This document shows, in pieces, positions 11,745 to 23,341 of a stretch of 64,000 nucleotides of DNA. The position numbers and the translations under genes were made by a program. Numbering within the stretch: position 1 is the stretch's first letter; every line of letters begins with the position of its first letter. The notes beneath the pieces are model-generated. The model ran no database searches. It worked only from the letters and a program-made list of their open reading frames with translations, and was not told the DNA's origin. The DNA is from Xestospongia bergquistia (taxonomy: Eukaryota; Porifera; Demospongiae; Haplosclerida; Petrosiidae): contig OZ014421.1 in NCBI GenBank assembly GCA_963965975.1, positions 1,493,001 to 1,557,000 on the forward strand. Direction: 5' to 3'.

Positions 11745-12690
11745 TTTAGACAATAATTATAATACTTGTTAGTAGTTCTTTCAGAATAATCTTCCTATAA
11801 TATGCTATGATAATATGCATTATTAATTAGTATTATTATATTCTGTTGTGCTATTACTACTACGTGCAACTATAATTAATTCTTAAGTATTAAGTGCATT
11901 TCCATATATGGATATTATGAATATTACAAGAAGAATCTTTTTTTGAACACTTTGTAATTTATTCACTTATTCACTTTATAATAACAATATACTATAATAA
12001 GCTGCTCTTTAATGGTTTCATCTCCTTCATAATGAAGTTGAAAAAAATGAAGGGACACTATCCTTATGTACATTTCTCAATACTATTACATCCACTATAG
12101 ACAGTTGAACAATCCTTACTAATCTAGAGAGGTTCAAATTCTATAACAAGCTATACTATCAGTAACTAGTTAATAAGTGTAAGTGTATCATATAGTGTGT
12201 AGTTCAATAATAACCTAACTATAACATCAAATTCTAGTGTTTGTGAGTATACTTGTAATATAAAAGATTGTCATATCTATTACACAAACACATACCAAGT
12301 CTCCATGTGCTAATGTCATGATAAACAGTTGTTTTCTATTTTTATTATAACATGTTAACATGTATATGTACATGTACTATAACATGTTATATTGTGCATG
12401 TGTATATAAGAACTAATTGTTATGACCAGTAGTTTGATTAGGAGGCTAACCTTACATATACATTACTGATAGGATGATATATGATATGTACATGTACAAC
12501 TGTTCTGAATTATTCCTGCATTGAATGATACATACTGATATACGACATACGTACAATATATTTGCTTTGTTCCTTAATAGTCAGTCATAAAGGACAACCT
12601 ACTATTGGTAATACTTAATAAATAAATCATCAAAATAATTGAAAATGTATCATTGTGACATTATGGACATGGATACAATAGACTTGAAAA
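11745..12690. other. Intergenic after copy A; AT-rich, no gene seen
   Basis: No supported ORF. Around 12345-12420 there are short palindromic AACATGTTA / TGTACATGTAC motifs. From about 12700 the sequence becomes recognisable as intron 3 of a Kelch-kinase relic. Confidence 0.4.
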
Positions 12691-12861
12691 GAACTGTTGT
12701 TGTTCATTATTGAAATAGATGCCTCAGATGTTATTCAAGAAAATATAATAGCTAAATAAAAATCCACATAAACTATAAAATAAACAATATTTTTTTTCAT
12801 ATTTCCCCTTACACAGTATTAATTATTATATAATATGTTTATTTGAGTATTTTCTACCCAC

Positions 12862-13026
12862 CATTGGGAGAAGATAAATAAACCACTTCCCAAATCAGTG
12901 AATTGGCCTCAGAAAAGATGGCATCATGCTGCCACTCTAATCAGTGACCTAAATGTGATGGTGGTTGGTGGATCTGTTATATCTGACAGCTGGTTATTTA
13001 ACATTGATACAAAGACATGGACAAAG
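12862..13026 (+). pseudogene. Orphan Kelch blade-5 exon (relic copy A')
   Basis: 165 nt, open, homologous to exon 4 of the Kelch-kinases: WEKINKPLPKSVNWPQ, then KRWHHAATLISD, VMVVGGSVISDSWLFN and a canonical GTTAGT donor. The acceptor upstream has changed from CCCAG to CCCAC, so it could not splice normally. Preceding sequence (~12700-12860) and following sequence (to ~13435) match Kelch-kinase introns 3 and 4. No exon 5 or 6 follows; the next thing is the element at 13440-13656. Confidence 0.75.
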
Positions 13027-13439
13027 GTTAGTTACTTCTTATTCTGTGATCTAACTTTATCATAAAGTGAATAAATGTCTATAATCCTTAGTTTGAGGAG
13101 ATGTAATAAAGAGTAATAGTTTGAACTTTGAAAATAACCCTCATTTATAGTTAAACTTATGATTAATAATATTTATTGTTTTTTTATGACCCTGATTTTA
13201 TGCTAAAATCTTGACACTATAGTCTGATATCATTTATGATATTATAGATGTATTTGATTATTTTATAGTCATAATTCAGGTATTAAAGACTGTACATAAA
13301 CACTTATGTTCATGTTTAAAGTCAGTTCATACAAAGTTATAGTCTACTACTAGAGTACATATATCCACTGATATGTTACAAGTATAATGACTAGTTTTGT
13401 TGTAATATCATAACATCATTATTATAATATCATATGTTT

Positions 13440-13656
13440 CCTGATTTGCAAAAGAGACCACTTCTGTCAAAACATTTGTGACCTGATTCGTGAAAAATAA
13501 ATTGTTCAAACATCTCCAAAAAACAGTTTTGTATACATACAGTTATTATATATGCATAACTATTCTATATATATATACAAAACTGTTTTTAGTATTTTTT
13601 ATCACCAATCAGGTCACAAATGTTTTGACAGAAATGGTCCGTTTTTGCAAATCAGG
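13440..13656. mobile_element. Foldback MITE at a deletion junction
   Basis: 217 bp with inverted arms of about 80 bp: it starts CCTGATTTGCAAAAGAGACC and the reverse complement of its end starts CCTGATTTGCAAAAACGGACC, with shared blocks TGTCAAAACATTTGTGACC and AAAAACAGTTTTGTATA. The left flank is Kelch-kinase intron 4. The right flank is the 3' flank normally found downstream of the kinase stop. The ~1.5 kb that should lie between (exons 5 and 6) is absent. Confidence 0.75.
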
Positions 13657-13692
13657 TCACACACATATTAACAATATAAAATATAATGTTAT

Positions 13693-14230
13693 TTATATAC
13701 TATATGGTGGATATCTTAATGTACAGATGTCTATATTAGGATGATAGTGAGCTGGTCCTGGAGTAGATTCTGTTGTTAAAGATAATGCTGACTTGATGTT
13801 TTGTTGTGAGATGGTAAATGTGATATAGTGTAAGAAGGATAAGATGTCAGTGTAATATTAGTGGCCTCTAGTGTGTTATAACTGTTAGGAGCTGGTTGAA
13901 TAGTTGAGCCTATTAGAAAATATAAGATCATATTTAAATGGAACATCTATATAATGAACACTATGGAAGTCTAGTGTGACAGTCTGAACCTTAAGCCACA
14001 TGCTTAATGTTTAAGGTTTAGTGATAGGATCAGTATTAAAATATGGTGATCTCAGACTGTCACACTGTACTTCTTTAGGACAATGTCATTAGTAGAAGTA
14101 TGTCCTCAATATAAAGGTCACTAAAGTATTACTAGTATGGGCCTAGAACAAGAGTCCTAAACTTCAGACTTATAATTTATTCCAATTTTTATTACCAAGA
14201 GGTAGAGTTGTTTTAATTCTCATAGGATAA
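13693..14230 (-). pseudogene. ODF3-like gene, 3' relic (exons 7, 6, part of 5)
   Basis: On the minus strand: exon 5 remnant (14196-~14230), exon 6 (13793-13909, 117 nt) and exon 7 (13693-13769, 77 nt). They carry the last SHIPPO-type repeats, including STPGPAHYHPNIDICTLR, then YPPYSI and stop. Exon 5 is cut where it abuts a plus-strand fragment of Kelch-kinase coiled coil at ~14231; exons 1-4 are absent. Intron 5 contains the 94-bp hairpin at 13973-14066 seen in every ODF3-like copy. Confidence 0.65.
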
Positions 14231-14340
14231 GATAGAGAAAGAGCTCTTCAAGAGGACCTTCAAACAAAAGAAAGACAACTACATTGAGAGCTTCAAGAGA
14301 AACAACTAACACAATGTGAGAAATTAAACACAATCCTCAA
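14231..14340 (+). pseudogene. Kelch-kinase coiled-coil exon fragment
   Basis: A plus-strand stretch reading ERALQEDLQTKERQLH, stop, ELQEKQLTQ, clearly the start of the Gln-rich coiled coil of exon 6, fused directly to the ODF3-like exon 5 remnant. It contains a nonsense codon and has no kinase after it. Confidence 0.65.
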
Positions 14341-15012
14341 TGTAATATTACTATTATAAACACTAAATCAAATAGGTTACAAGTATGTTATAGGTTGTAT
14401 GGATTGCTTCATTTTATAAGTGACAAGATCAAATGAATTCATAAAATATTAATTATTTCAGGAATCTTATTTTTTCTAAAGAGTACAACTACATGTTAGC
14501 CAAATTTAAATTTTATTTTATTTTATTTTTAAAATGCTTGGACTATGTAAGATGTTATAATGTTTCAGACAGTTAGTAGTTTATTCCTATAATTATGAAG
14601 TTATATTTAACTATTTGCCTTTTAATCATAATAACATCTTAACAAGTGATTTTCTAGTCATCGGTAATAATTGTTTAAAACTTTGCTGAAATATTAACAT
14701 TTCTTTCATTACTTAGAATTGTATTATGTTTTTATATTATTCAGATTCAGAGCAATCTAAAAATGAAAGCAAAGAACAAAAGAGCTCAGTAAATTTACAC
14801 CTGGATTTGGGATGAATAAAAATGGTCTATAATAATAGTATATATGATTGTTGAATTGGATTATATCCTGTAATGATTATTTACTATCATGTGCAGCATG
14901 CAACCTCCCTCTAATATTAAATACTACAATATTTTAACATTATAGCATTTATATATATGTGTGTGTGTGTTGTAAACTCTACAAATTATTATGGTTATTT
15001 TTTCTATTATAG

Positions 15013-16110
15013 TGCCAACTAAATTTATTTTTCCCATTTTAATTGTCATGTTCCTTGTAGCAATAAGTATCTATAATAGTAAGTTATCTATAAATCTAAT
15101 ACTATGATACATAATATATACTTCATATTGTTAGTTATCCATTCATAATAATTTATTATGTACAAAATGTCTCTTTTAACTTTTAACATGAAGTTATGCA
15201 TTCATCTCTAAAAGTTAATGTTTTCTGTGATCTGTATGTTCCTAAACAATAACCATATTATATCATCCATATATATTGTACCAGTAAGGATATTATTTTT
15301 TACATTAAAACATGTATTACACTAAAATGTTTATTACACACACATTTCTTGATAACATTGGCATTAATATAAGTGTTTTTGTTGAAGTCACATTTTTTGT
15401 CTTCCAGGGACTATAAATGATAAGAATGTAAAAGAAGTTGAAAAAAGTGAGTTCATGATAAATTTATTATTTAAATTGTTGTTTTAAGTTAAGCATTAAT
15501 TATGTTAAATGTAAATTTATTAGATGTGATAATTTTGACATTATACATTTGGTGTTCACTGTATTGCTTAGTGAAAGTGTTTTTCAGTATAATTATTGTC
15601 CTATTATCTGATGTTGTGCAAAAATCAGACCCTTCTAGTGAAGTTGTGTAACATAATCCTTATCTAAATGAATACCATATAAGGTATTAGGAAGTTTTTT
15701 TGAAGGCCTATAACAATAGGTGCCAATTGTAATTTAAAGTAACATTCTTTTTACAATTTGTTTTCACACACTTCTATAAAGGAATAATATTTTCAATGGA
15801 CAAAATTGATAATCCATCAGAGTACGCTTCTTGTCATCAAATAAAGAGCCATAATGAAGTTGTTCTGGTGCTTAAAGATAAGATATCAAGCCCGAAGATA
15901 TTTGCATCATGTCTGAACATGTCTAAGGTTGAAGCTGATATTGCTCAAAAAGACAACCTTCGTGTAAATGAAGTTCTAATAGACATTCTAAAATCATGGT
16001 ATGAAAGTCATGTTGAAGATCCTTGTTGGGAATACATAGTTGAAGCATTAAAATGTGTAGGTAAAAATCATTTGGCTAATGATGTTTATAAAATATGTTG
16101 TCTAGACTAG
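15013..16110 (+). CDS. Membrane protein with cytoplasmic death-like domain (3' exons; 5' end unresolved)
   Basis: Three exons join in frame: 15013-15078 (PTKFIFPILIVMFLVAISIY, a clean membrane helix), 15408-15446 (TINDKNVKEVEK) and 15782-16110. The last encodes ~100 aa with the pattern of a death-fold domain: LNMSKVEADIAQKD, then LIDILKSWYESHVEDPCWEY, then IVEALKCVGKNHLANDVYKI, ending CCLD and stop at 16110. Death domains are adaptor modules in apoptosis and innate immunity; here the context suggests a short membrane-tethered signalling protein. The exon(s) with a start codon were not found; a candidate near 14745-14790 does not keep the phase. An alternative start is the in-frame ATG at 15796, giving a soluble 104-aa death-domain protein. 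Part of this gene is duplicated in the relic at 7060-7330. Domain call is by eye. Confidence 0.5.
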
Positions 16111-16800
16111 TTTTTCCTTCTTATTTTGTTTGTGATTTATTTTGTTATAGGACACATGATAATAATTTTTGTTTTTTTTTTGTATTATAGTTATTATAAT
16201 ATTGTTGGATTCATACTTTTTTGTATGACATAATGTGTAATGGTATCATTTGTATAAAAGACAATTTTTTGAAATGCACCACCAATCTGATTTCATTACA
16301 CAGTTTAGCTAAATTGTAAACTATAATTTAAACACTTGTATGTGTTTGAGAAATTCACTTAAGATATAGTAATGCTCATTTTTTTATGAATTTAGTTTGC
16401 TTTTTAACTTTTGAATATCAACGTTCATCAAATAAAGCACATTATTACATAACTATATAAACTAATACATATATTCATAACCAAATGTTTAATGGAACAC
16501 TAGCTGGGATAATTTGACCAGAAACGTTTAAAAAATTATGTTAGATTTTGAAGGTAAAGTTAAAAGGTTTATGTCCTCTTTGTGGCCATTGACCAAACAA
16601 TGTTGGGACTTGATCTTGAACCATTCCAGTGATTAGAAAGAAATGTGTCAATGTTGTGGATATCAGTGATAATTGAATCTATAAAAATTGCAAACAAAAA
16701 TAATGTTAATACAAAAAATTAACATTAGAAGTAATTGTTTTGTTATGTATGTCATAATAAAATGTAGATATTAGTTTACTAAATATAATATATTCTTTCT
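16111..16800. other. Intergenic; no gene seen
   Basis: AT-rich, with poly-T runs and stops in all frames. From 16798 (TTCTTTCTTAG) it becomes a remnant of an exon of the coiled-coil gene (compare 58687-58750). Confidence 0.4.
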
Positions 16801-16969
16801 TAGTGAATTAGGTCGTATTAAAACATTAGATACTGAACAATTATTTTAGAGAGATTTTGATATTGAAGGAAGTTCAACATCTTAATATTGTGATGTAAGT
16901 GAAAGTGTCTATTGTGAAGTGAATGGAATGTGATTTACTTACACTAATAGAATGACTAGAAATAATGTC

Positions 16970-17013
<44 letters not shown>

Positions 17014-17542
17014 CAGACTTGAGGAGATAATTCATCAAGATTCCAAGTTCTATTTTGTTGTTGAATTCATTAGTATGGATTTAAAGAAATATCTTGATAC
17101 TATTCCATCTGGACAGTATATTGATCCAGTATTATTAAAGGTAATGATCACAGTAGTAATGGATACATAGTTTGATAGATGGATGCATGGATTGACAAAT
17201 GGATAGATGGATCAATAGATCAAATGTATTAATGGACAAACATATAAATGAATGGATAAATGAAAGTACATATAGATGACCAATCTACAATGACCATACA
17301 TTATATTAGTTATATTTATTGTAAATGTTCTATTGTTAATAATATTATATTTACTTCATTATTTCTTATATTAATAGAGTTATACTTACCAGATCCTTAA
17401 AGGTACAGTTTTCTGTCATTGTCGACGCATTATTCATCGTGACCTGACTTTGGACTTGGACGAGCCTTTGGTATACCAGTTTGTGTGTACACCCATGAGG
17501 TCTGTCTCTGCCTTTCTCTATCTCTGTCTCTCTGTCTGTCTT

Positions 17543-17577
<35 letters not shown>

Positions 17578-18118
17578 TATACTGACCCATTTTTAAATTA
17601 CACAGGTAGTAACACTGTGGTACAGGGCCCCTGAAGTCTTACTTGGTTCAGCACGATATTCTTGTCCCATTGATGTATGGAGTATAGCTTGTATATTTGC
17701 TGAAATGTCTAATAAAAAACCTCTGTTTCAAGGAGACTCTGAAATTGATCAACTTTTCCGAATTTTCAGGTTTATCAAACAGTTTGTTAAACTGGTTTAA
17801 CTAGTTCCACTGTAGGATTTTGGGTACACCTAATGATACAACATGGCCTAATGTAACTGAACTACCAAATTTTAAACCAAATTTCCCTAAATGGATTGGA
17901 AAGACAATAAAACAAGTTTGTCCTCGACTTGATGCAGCAGGTTGTGACCTGTTAATGGTAAGTTATTGTTTAGTGATCCTTTCTAATTCTAGTGTCTTTA
18001 ATATCAGCAAATGTTGGTTTATAGTCCTGGGAAGAGAATGTCAGCAAAGACTGCTATACAACATTCTTATTTCAGTGATTTAGACAAGTCAGGTCTACCA
18101 GATACAGTACAGTCTTAA
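16801..18118 (+). pseudogene. CDK1 (cdc2)-like kinase, relic copy 1, fused to a coiled-coil exon fragment
   Basis: Bases 16804-16846 are the start of a coiled-coil-gene exon (ELGRIKTLDTEQ) run directly into the end of CDK1 exon 2 (16848-16894, [15 protein letters not shown]), so CDK1 exon 1, intron 1 and most of exon 2 are gone. Then exon 3 (17017-17140, [17 protein letters not shown]), exon 4 (17378-~17500), exon 5 (17606-17769, [19 protein letters not shown]), exon 6 (17816-17957) and exon 7 (18008-18118, ending SGLPDTVQS). Exon 4 has lost 49 nt just after HRDL, removing KPQN through the start of DFG and shifting frame. Exons 3, 5, 6 and 7 are clean. Not a working kinase: no ATP site, no intact catalytic loop. 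Confidence 0.8.
16976..17010. repeat. (CT)n microsatellite at a CDK1 3' splice site
   Basis: An uninterrupted CT repeat immediately before ATACAG of CDK1 exon 3. Equivalent tracts of different length occur at 31971-31993, 40434-40478, 49255-49299 and ~59474-59515. They double as the polypyrimidine tract. Confidence 0.8.
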
Positions 18119-18321
18119 GAACATATTATAACATTAATATTTTATGTATCATTAACTGTATACTGTATTAACACACACTAATACATCTGAATGAAATAAC
18201 TTATAATAAATAAAATAACTTGTATAGTCTAAGATTACTTGTTTTATTAAGTAACTTGTAAGTATTCAATTAAAATAACTGAGAGTTCATTATTGAGGGC
18301 GTGTCTAATTTGAAAGAAAAG

Positions 18322-21300
18322 CTGGCTACATCTAGATCAGGTTTGACTACATTATTATAATAGTTATCTATTGTTATGTGTGTGTGTGTCATGTTCTACA
18401 GATTATTATGTACCTACAAAGAGGTCATATCACTCCACACATATAGTGAGTGACTACCTCTACATGTGGGGTGGTGCTATAGTTGGTCTCCCTAAGGTAC
18501 ATAATAATAAAGTCAAACGGAAGATGATCTCTGTTATTGAGTTATTCCACTTACCAACTGGTAGGTGGGAACAACGACCTACTAATGGAAAACCTCCACT
18601 GGGTGTCATTGGCTATGCCTCCACTGTTATCAGTAAAACGATCTACTATTTTGGAGGCTATTGTAATCATGACCAGTGTCATCACAATAGTCTCAACTCA
18701 TTAATAACAGATTCACTTACATGGAATGAACTGTTCTCAATTAATCCAAGTATGGGACCAATGATGAAGTCACACTGTGGGATGATATCACTTACATTCA
18801 ATAAAGTAGATTATCTACTGGTAGTTGGTGGTATTGGTCCACGTCCTACCTCTCCACAATCTGGTGCTCAGTATAGTAATAAGGGAACATTTGGTGGTAA
18901 TGTTCGTACTAATGAACACCACTATTATCAGTTATCCAGTGGTAAGAAGATCAATATATCATGTTATCAATACATTATATATCAAGTACAATTTTATAAC
19001 TGTTTGTATTGCAGGTCACTGGATAGTACCAGTAATTACTGGAGAATGTCCACCTCCTTGTGATAGCTTCACTCTTACATCACTACCTAATAACAGAGCT
19101 CTGTTATTTGGTGGTTATACTCCTAATGGTACTATTAACACTGTTTATATTGCTCAGTGTACAAAGACTGCAGTGGTGAGTACAATATGTATTAAGTTAA
19201 AGTATTTAGTTAATGTATAATATTGTGGAGTAATCAAGTTTGAAGTTTGATATTATTAAACGAACTAAATTTATAGTATATAATGTCTTTATATTATTAT
19301 TAGGAACTGTTTTATTAATAAACAAGTGATTTATTGTTTGTTAATATTTCTTTAATCAACTTAGAGGTTATATTGATAACTGAAACATTCCTATATAGTG
19401 ATACCATATTTCATTGACTAAATGTCACTCTTGAATAGTAGCCTCCCTTTTTGTATATCAGTGAAATTGATGATGAGCTTGAATAAATGATACAATGACT
19501 GCTTAACAAAATTGTCTATTGATAATTTATAATTGATTATTAATATTAATATTATATATATAATAATAATATATATAATATTATATTAATTAATATTAAG
19601 TTGTTCTGTTAAGTGAAAAAGACAAAAAAAGATAATTTTTATTTTTTAAAAATGTTTATTCAGTCAGGAAATAACTGTAGTTTCATAAAGTCTTTAAACA
19701 AATGAGTTCACAATGAGGTAATATTTGTTTAAATTTTCTGTCAATGCTTGATCTATCATTTACTAACTGATACACAAAGTTTAAAGCTATTGTTTATCAG
19801 GAATGTTCAGAATCACTTCTAACTTTAGAAACTTTAATAATTCACAATTATATTTTAAATAGTGACCTCAAATAGTAAATTTCCCTATTGTTGTTCAATA
19901 TTAAAATAGATGTTCCAGGTCTTATTAAAGGAAATATTGTAACTAAATTAAAATTGACATAAACTATAAAATGAACAATATTCTTAAACATTTCCCAGTA
20001 TACAGTATTAATTACTGCTATGTTAATTGTATAATATGTTAACTTGAATATTATCTACCTAGCACTGGAAGAAGATAAGCGAACCACTTCACAAATCAGT
20101 GAATTGGCCTCGGAGTAGATTACGTCATGCTACCACTATTATCAGTGACCTACATGTAATGATGGTGGGTGGATATCCTGTTGGTATTGCTGATGGCTGG
20201 TTATTTAACATTGATACAAAGACATGGACAAAGGTTAGTTACTAGTTATTATGTGAACTAACACTAACACAAAGTGAGTTAATGTCTATGATCTACAATA
20301 TGAGGAGATATAATAAAGTGTGACTATTTGAACTTTGACCTCTGAAAATAACCCTCATCTATAGAAATTTATAATTAATAATAGTTATTGTTTTAATGAC
20401 CTGGTTTTATACCTGTAGTCCTGACACTATAGTATGTTAACATTTATGATAGTATAGTCTATTGATATATCTGATTTGTTTATAGTTATAATTCAGTTAT
20501 TAAAGACTGTACATAAGTACATGTCATGTATGTCAACTCTACCAGTTCATACAAAGTTATAGTCTGTTACTAGAGTACATGTATCCACTGATGTTACATG
20601 TATAATGACTAGTTTTGTAGTAATATCATAACATCATTATTATAATGTCATATTATATACTATATTCCATCGTATAGCTCAATATACCAGACTCAGTGTC
20701 TAAGAGATGTAGCCACTCCCTCTCATTATGGAATGTGTCACATACCACTGTATGGGTAATACAATTTGGAGGATACTATGATACTGAACTCAATGACACT
20801 ACAGTGATAGAACTTAGTAAGTACTGTCTATTGATGATAGTATTTGTTATATAGTACACACACACATTATCAGTATTATCACAGTATGATATAGGAGTAT
20901 TGACACATTAACTGTTTATATTACAAACTAGTCTCATAACTCAATACTATTGTAACATACTATATCTCTCACTGTAGTATGTAATGATGACCAGTGGACT
21001 GTAGGAGATGTAATAACTAACCTGACATCTACTGAAGAATATCAACTTAAGCTACAACAGAAGAGACATGAACAATCTCAACTTACTGTCCAATCTCCTA
21101 CACGTCTTCAACCTTCATTTTCATCACATCAAGAATTACAACAGAAAGATAGAGAAATTAAATGTTTAACACTTGAAGTTACCAATAAAGAGCTACAAGA
21201 TACCAAACAACAGCAGATAGATACGACAAGAGCTCTTCAAGAGGACCTTGAAACAAAAGAAAGACAACTACATCAACTACGTCAAGAACTTCAAGAGAAA

Positions 21301-22356
21301 CAACAAACTCAAGCTAATCTTGTACGTGAGCACAGAAATAGAGAAAGGTTACTTCAACAACAGCTACAAGACCAAGAAGAGAGAGAGAGACGACAGTTAC
21401 AGGATAGTCAAGAGAGGGAAAGAGTACTACGTCAAGAGTGTGATGACCTTCACCAAGAACATGATGATTATCGTCAACAACATGATAATATTGAACAAGG
21501 TCTTCGTCAACAACTCCAAGAGTCAACTACTGCTCTTCGACAAACACGTCAAGCTAATGCCACTCTACAACAACAAGTTCAACAGTTACAACAACAGTCT
21601 CACTGGGTACTGAGGAAGGATGAGATTGAGATGACTGAGGAGATCCTTGGCAAAGGAGGTTGGGGAGAAGTCAAGGTGGCTAAATTTCGTGGCCTTAGAG
21701 TAGCTGCCAAATGTCTTTATGAAGTTATCTTGTCACCATATAACATATCAGTTTTTACACGAGAAATGGAGATTGCTGCTCGAGTACGTCATCCTAATCT
21801 CCTTCAGTTCATAGGAGCCACTAAAGTGGGTAGTCCTATCATCCTATCAGAACTAATGCCAACTAGTCTTCGCAAAGAGCTAGAAGCTGGTCCTCTACCC
21901 TATCATGCTGTTTTAGCTATCAGTCAAGATATAGCCTGTGGTCTCAACTATCTCCACCTCTTTAAACCAGACCCTATACTACATAGAGATGTCAGCACTG
22001 CTAATGTCCTTCTTCAGCCAATTAGTGGTGGGTGGAGAGCCAAGGTATCAGACTATGGTTCAGCTAATCTTCAACCAATGATTGGTCGTACAGTCAATCC
22101 AGGTAATCCAGTTTATTCTGCTCCAGAAGCTGGTGTACCAAGAGACCATTCTCCTGCAATGGATGTTTACAGTTATGGTGTTGTCTTGATTGAAATGATG
22201 ATCTGTCGTATTCCTGAGGTAGCTCAGAGACAACTTCATATTAACAGTATTAGACGACAAGCATTTAAAGCTCTTATTGAACGATGTTTGAAAGAGAATC
22301 GTAGAGAACGTCCGACAATGTCAGAGATCCTAACAGACTTCAATGAAACCATTTAA
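18322..22356 (+). CDS. Kelch propeller-coiled coil-TKL kinase, copy B (CTG at start position)
   Basis: Exons 18322-18340, 18402-18941, 19015-19175, 20063-20233, 20678-20816, 20978-22356; phases fit and all six are open, giving 803 codons with the stop. The first codon is CTG where D/E/F have ATG (CTG GCT ACA TCT). No in-frame ATG lies just upstream, so either a near-cognate CTG is used (A at -3 and G at +4 are favourable), another 5' exon exists, or the gene is silenced. Diversified propeller positions: KR-SY-HS and GG-A in blade 1, GV-IG in blade 2, C-DS-F and GG-Y in blade 4, R-LR-HA in blade 5, R-CS-HS in blade 6. The coiled coil is the long form (extra ~18 aa around CDDLHQEHDDY). Kinase motifs GKGGWGEV, AAK, HRDVS, SDYG, SAPEA are intact; the stretch after NVLL is QPISGGW. 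Confidence 0.8.
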
Positions 22357-22843
22357 TATATACTAGTGTGTGTTATAATTTTAGTAGTAAGGTTATTATA
22401 ATAGTTAGTTTAGTTATTGTACTATGTGTGATTATTATAATAATATTACCATATATGGACATTTTCCAGAGAAGTGAATGTATGAATTATAACTGGCATT
22501 TCTGCCCTTTCACTTAGAGAAGACAATGCTAGACTATATATAGAGAGTGTTCATAGAGAAAGTTTTATCTCAAATGTTGACTGACATACAGTTATATTAA
22601 CAATATAATGCTAGACTTCTTAATGTACAGATGTCTATATTAGGATGATAGTGAGCTGGTCCTGGAGTAGATTCTGTTAAATAGAACATTAATATTATAG
22701 TTAAGAAGGATAAGATGTCAGTGTAATATTAGTGGCCTCTAGTGTGTTATAACTGTTAGGAGCTGGTTGAATAGTTGAACCTATTAGAAGATATAAGATC
22801 ATACTTAAATGGAACATCTCTATAATGGACACTATGGAAGTCT

Positions 22844-22937
22844 AGTGTGACAGTCTGAACCTTAAGCCACATACTTAATGTTTAAGGTTTAGTGATAGGA
22901 TCAGTATTAAAATATGGTGATCTCAGACTGTCACACT
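22844..22937. repeat. 94-bp hairpin element in ODF3-like intron 5
   Basis: Perfect 15-bp terminal inverted repeats, AGTGTGACAGTCTGA and TCAGACTGTCACACT, enclose a ~64-bp interior. The same element sits at the homologous place in the other ODF3-like copies: 13973-14066, 29809-29902, 37776-37869, 46595-46688 and, by the 8,821-bp offset, 55416-55509. An old MITE-like insertion carried along by duplication, or a structured intronic RNA. Confidence 0.65.
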
Positions 22938-23341
22938 GTACTTCTTTAGGACAATGTCATTAGTAGAGGTGTGTCCTCAATATAAAGGTCATTAAAGTAT
23001 TATTAGTATGGGCCTAGAACAAGTGTCCTGAACTTCAGACTTATAATTTATTCCAATTTTTATTACCAAGAGGTAGAGTTGTTTTAATTCTCATAGAATA
23101 AGATGGTGCTGTCCTTGTAGTTAAAGATTGACGTCCAATTATATGAAGTATATTATAGGAACATGGAGTAGTATTCTAAAATTAAATAGATTTAATAAAA
23201 TTATAACTAAATTATATAAAAATTACTTGTTCCCTGTCCTGATTAGTTTGATAAATCCATAAATTTGTGGTCGTAATTGGAGGAGGTTTACCTGTTACCA
23301 TGACAACATTCTCAATTTAAACATAGTAATAAAGGACATAC

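Noticed and set aside
13490-13744. 84-codon plus-strand ORF over the foldback element
   Set aside because: It is just AT-rich inverted-repeat sequence reading into ODF3-like antisense.
16952-17170. ORFs with long Ser-Leu runs before CDK1 exon 3 (also at 40414 and 49235)
   Set aside because: The runs translate the (CT)n microsatellite that serves as the polypyrimidine tract; only the part after ATACAG is exon.
18825-19220. ~130-codon plus-strand ORFs overlapping exons 2-3 of the Kelch genes
   Set aside because: They are in the wrong frame for exon 2 and read through intron 2; the splice model explains the conserved part.
22060-22260. Minus-strand 66-codon ORFs opposite each kinase exon (also 28938, 45724, 54545)
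   Set aside because: They mirror the conserved kinase on the other strand and appear in every copy for that reason.
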